Part shown: positions 4,822 to 6,269 of the stretch, piece after piece
Layout of the letters: each line of letters begins with the position of its first letter
Numbering within the stretch: position 1 is the first letter of the stretch
NCBI GenBank assembly: GCA_030625905.1
Contig: DAOUQA010000123.1
Coordinates: 1-6,269 of the forward strand
Source: Kiritimatiellales bacterium
GTDB lineage: Bacteria; Verrucomicrobiota; Kiritimatiellia; Kiritimatiellales; Pontiellaceae
Length of the DNA: 6,269 nucleotides
Reading direction: 5' to 3'
Notes under the pieces: generated by a model
Told to the model about the DNA's origin: nothing
The model's input: only the letters and a program-made list of their open reading frames with translations
The model's database searches: none
Position numbers and translations under genes: made by a program

Positions 4822-6204
4822 TTATTCGGGCTTGCCCGGCGCTTTCGGGTATTCGGCTAGATAGCTATCGAGCCGTTTGGCCAACTGCTTGCGGATAGCG
4901 GCGTATTCGGGATTCGCGGCGAGGTTTACCAATTCCGTTGGATCCTTTTCCAGATCGTAGAGGCATTCATGCGCATCATCGTAATAGATGGCAAACTTAT
5001 ACCGTTTCCCGCGCACGCCGTACCAGTTGTTGTAGCGTTTGAACAGGTGCTCGCAGAACGTATCCTCGCGCCAGTCGGCACCCGACTCGTCCGCGACCAA
5101 CGGGAGCAGCGACGCGCCCTGATAAACGTCAGGAACCTCCGCGCCGGCCATCTCGATAAACGTCGGTGCCATATCAATGTTGTTAACGAGTTCCGTCACC
5201 ACGCGGCCTCGCTTGTTTTCGGGCAACCGCGGGTCGTAGATAATCAGCGGGATGCGCAGCGACTGCTCATAGTGGTTCCACTTTCCGGCGGTTCCGCGGT
5301 CGCCCATCAAATAGCCGTTGTCGGCGGAATAGACAATGATCGTGTTGCCGTCGAGCCCCTGCGCCTTCAAGACCTCCAGCACCCGCGCGATGGCATTATC
5401 GATACCAGTGATCATCCGATAATACGCCCGCATGTTGACTTGGTATTTTTCCGGCGTATCCCAGCGCCAGAAAAAGCGTTCGCGGCTAAGTTCCTTTTGA
5501 TCCTGCAGAAACGGCGGCATGGCCTTGAAATATTTTTCGTCCGCCAGGTTCGGCGCGGGCATTTCAACATCCCCATACAGCCCGGCGGCCGATTCCGGCC
5601 ATTGGAAATGATAGCCGGGGCGGTGGTCGCTGTCCTCGGCATGGGAGGCATTAAAGCTGACGGACATGCAAAACGGCGTGTCGGCCGGATTGGATTTAAT
5701 GAACTCGATCGCCGCATCGGCGCACAGATCGGTTTCGTGGCGAAGGGTGCCATCGGGCATCTTTTTCAGATAGGGATTCCGGTCAATCGGCTTGAAAAAA
5801 TCAAACTGCTTCTTCATGCCCGGCTTAGCGAAAGCCATGCCGTATTTCCCAGCGAAGCCGATTCGGTATCCCGCGGCCTTCAGCACCATCGGATAGCTCG
5901 TGACCATATATTCCGCCGCCACTGGCGGCTCGGTAAAATTATACCCATGGGTGCGCTGCGACAGCCCGGTGAAAAGCGTCGACCGGCTGGCGGCGCAGAT
6001 CGGCACCTCGCAAAAGACGTTTTCAAAACGAACGCCCTCGGCGGCAAGCCGGTCAATCGTCGGCGTCTGGATCAGTTCATTGCCATAGCATCCCAGCACA
6101 TCGTTGCGCTGATCGTCCGCCAGAAAGAAAATAATGTTGGGTTTTCCTGCAGCGAAGGACGCAACCTGGAGTAAACATAATAGAGCTACCGCACCTTTGT
6201 TCAT
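4822..6204 (-). CDS. Secreted Cys-type S1 sulfatase
   Basis: A 460-residue sulfatase that hydrolyses sulfate esters, here probably on a polysaccharide outside the cytoplasm. Residues 1-20 (MNKGAVALLCLLQVASFAAG) are a signal peptide. The alkaline-phosphatase-like fold is complete: metal ligands Asp30-Asp31 in FLADDQR, TPTIDRLAAEGVRF (47-60), the formylglycine signature C-A-A-S-R with Cys70 and Arg74, GKYG with Lys120, SHAE with His188, the SADNG pair Asp295-Asn296, and Lys308 in GKW. A typical C-terminal tail, LYDLEKDPTELVNLA (415-429), follows. Cys70 must be oxidised by a sulfatase-maturating enzyme (anSME or FGE type) encoded elsewhere. The signature has Ala where many sulfatases have Pro. 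The GAGGTGAGGAGAAA stretch before the ATG is a good ribosome binding site. Its start overlaps the preceding gene by ATGA. The substrate is unknown; a sulfated rhamnose polymer is suggested only by the adjacent GH78. I could not assign the S1 subfamily. Confidence 0.94.
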   Translation of the reverse strand: MNKGAVALLCLLQVASFAAGKPNIIFFLADDQRNDVLGCYGNELIQTPTIDRLAAEGVRFENVFCEVPICAASRSTLFTGLSQRTHGYNFTEPPVAAEYMVTSYPMVLKAAGYRIGFAGKYGMAFAKPGMKKQFDFFKPIDRNPYLKKMPDGTLRHETDLCADAAIEFIKSNPADTPFCMSVSFNASHAEDSDHRPGYHFQWPESAAGLYGDVEMPAPNLADEKYFKAMPPFLQDQKELSRERFFWRWDTPEKYQVNMRAYYRMITGIDNAIARVLEVLKAQGLDGNTIIVYSADNGYLMGDRGTAGKWNHYEQSLRIPLIIYDPRLPENKRGRVVTELVNNIDMAPTFIEMAGAEVPDVYQGASLLPLVADESGADWREDTFCEHLFKRYNNWYGVRGKRYKFAIYYDDAHECLYDLEKDPTELVNLAANPEYAAIRKQLAKRLDSYLAEYPKAPGKPE

Positions 6205-6269
6205 TTTCTCCTCACCTCGAAGATTGCCGTTCCTTTGGCTTCCCCGTCTACCACCCAGCGATCGCCGGC
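6201..6269 (-). CDS. C-terminal end of an unidentified upstream gene (partial)
   Basis: The minus-strand frame is open from the right edge through 22 codons (AGDRWVVDGEAKGTAIFEVR then RK) to a TGA at 6201-6203. That TGA overlaps the ATG of the sulfatase (ATGA). The alternating hydrophobic/polar pattern (RWVVDG, TAIFEVRR) looks like a closing beta-sandwich strand pair, as found at the ends of many secreted glycoside hydrolases or accessory domains. The fragment is too short to name a family. Support for its being real comes from the four-base stop/start overlap and from the same-strand organisation. It would make the sulfatase an internal operon gene, which agrees with the absence of any visible promoter before 6204. 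Confidence 0.55.
   Translation of the reverse strand, partial: AGDRWVVDGEAKGTAIFEVRRK

Noticed and set aside
4969..6174. Long plus-strand open frame opposite the intact sulfatase (401 codons)
   Set aside because: It is antisense to a complete sulfatase with all catalytic motifs and looks like no protein family I recognise.

Overview
The window is a compact, single-direction (minus strand) carbohydrate-utilisation segment. It most resembles a marine, sulfatase-rich bacterium of the Planctomycetes–Verrucomicrobia–Kiritimatiellota group. The basis is the style of the genes: secreted Cys-type S1 sulfatases next to a secreted GH78 rhamnosidase, moderately high GC, and AAGGAG/AGGAGG ribosome binding sites. 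The lineage is an inference, because the window has no phylogenetic marker.

Layout in transcription order (high to low coordinates): the last 22 codons of an unidentified gene (6201-6269) overlap by ATGA the start of an intact secreted S1 sulfatase (4822-6204). After a 14-nt gap with a clear ribosome binding site comes a complete secreted GH78 alpha-L-rhamnosidase (2195-4807). Two bases further on starts a broken sulfatase (1878-2192) that keeps the signal peptide and active-site cysteine motif but has lost about three quarters of the protein and carries a changed metal ligand. A 149-nt gap follows (1729-1877) with two conspicuous palindromic elements: a 47-bp near-perfect hairpin touching the pseudogene stop codon, and a 53-bp REP/BIME-like double palindrome. 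Then come an NCS1-family (cytosine-permease-like) transporter (322-1728), an unlisted 58-residue two-helix membrane protein overlapping it by TAATG (146-322), a 110-nt gap with heptamer repeats and a small palindrome (36-145), and the first 12 codons of a gene whose start matches L-rhamnose mutarotase RhaM (1-35).

Taken together this reads as a rhamnose-glycan locus. Sulfate esters are removed outside the cytoplasm by the sulfatase, GH78 releases terminal L-rhamnose, a transporter imports a product, and RhaM would equilibrate the rhamnose anomers for catabolism. A sulfated rhamnose polymer (ulvan-like or another algal or bacterial rhamnan) is a reasonable target but is not proven. The most unusual point is that the only transporter in the window is of the NCS1 nucleobase/vitamin type, with a tiny translationally coupled membrane partner, where a sugar transporter would be expected.
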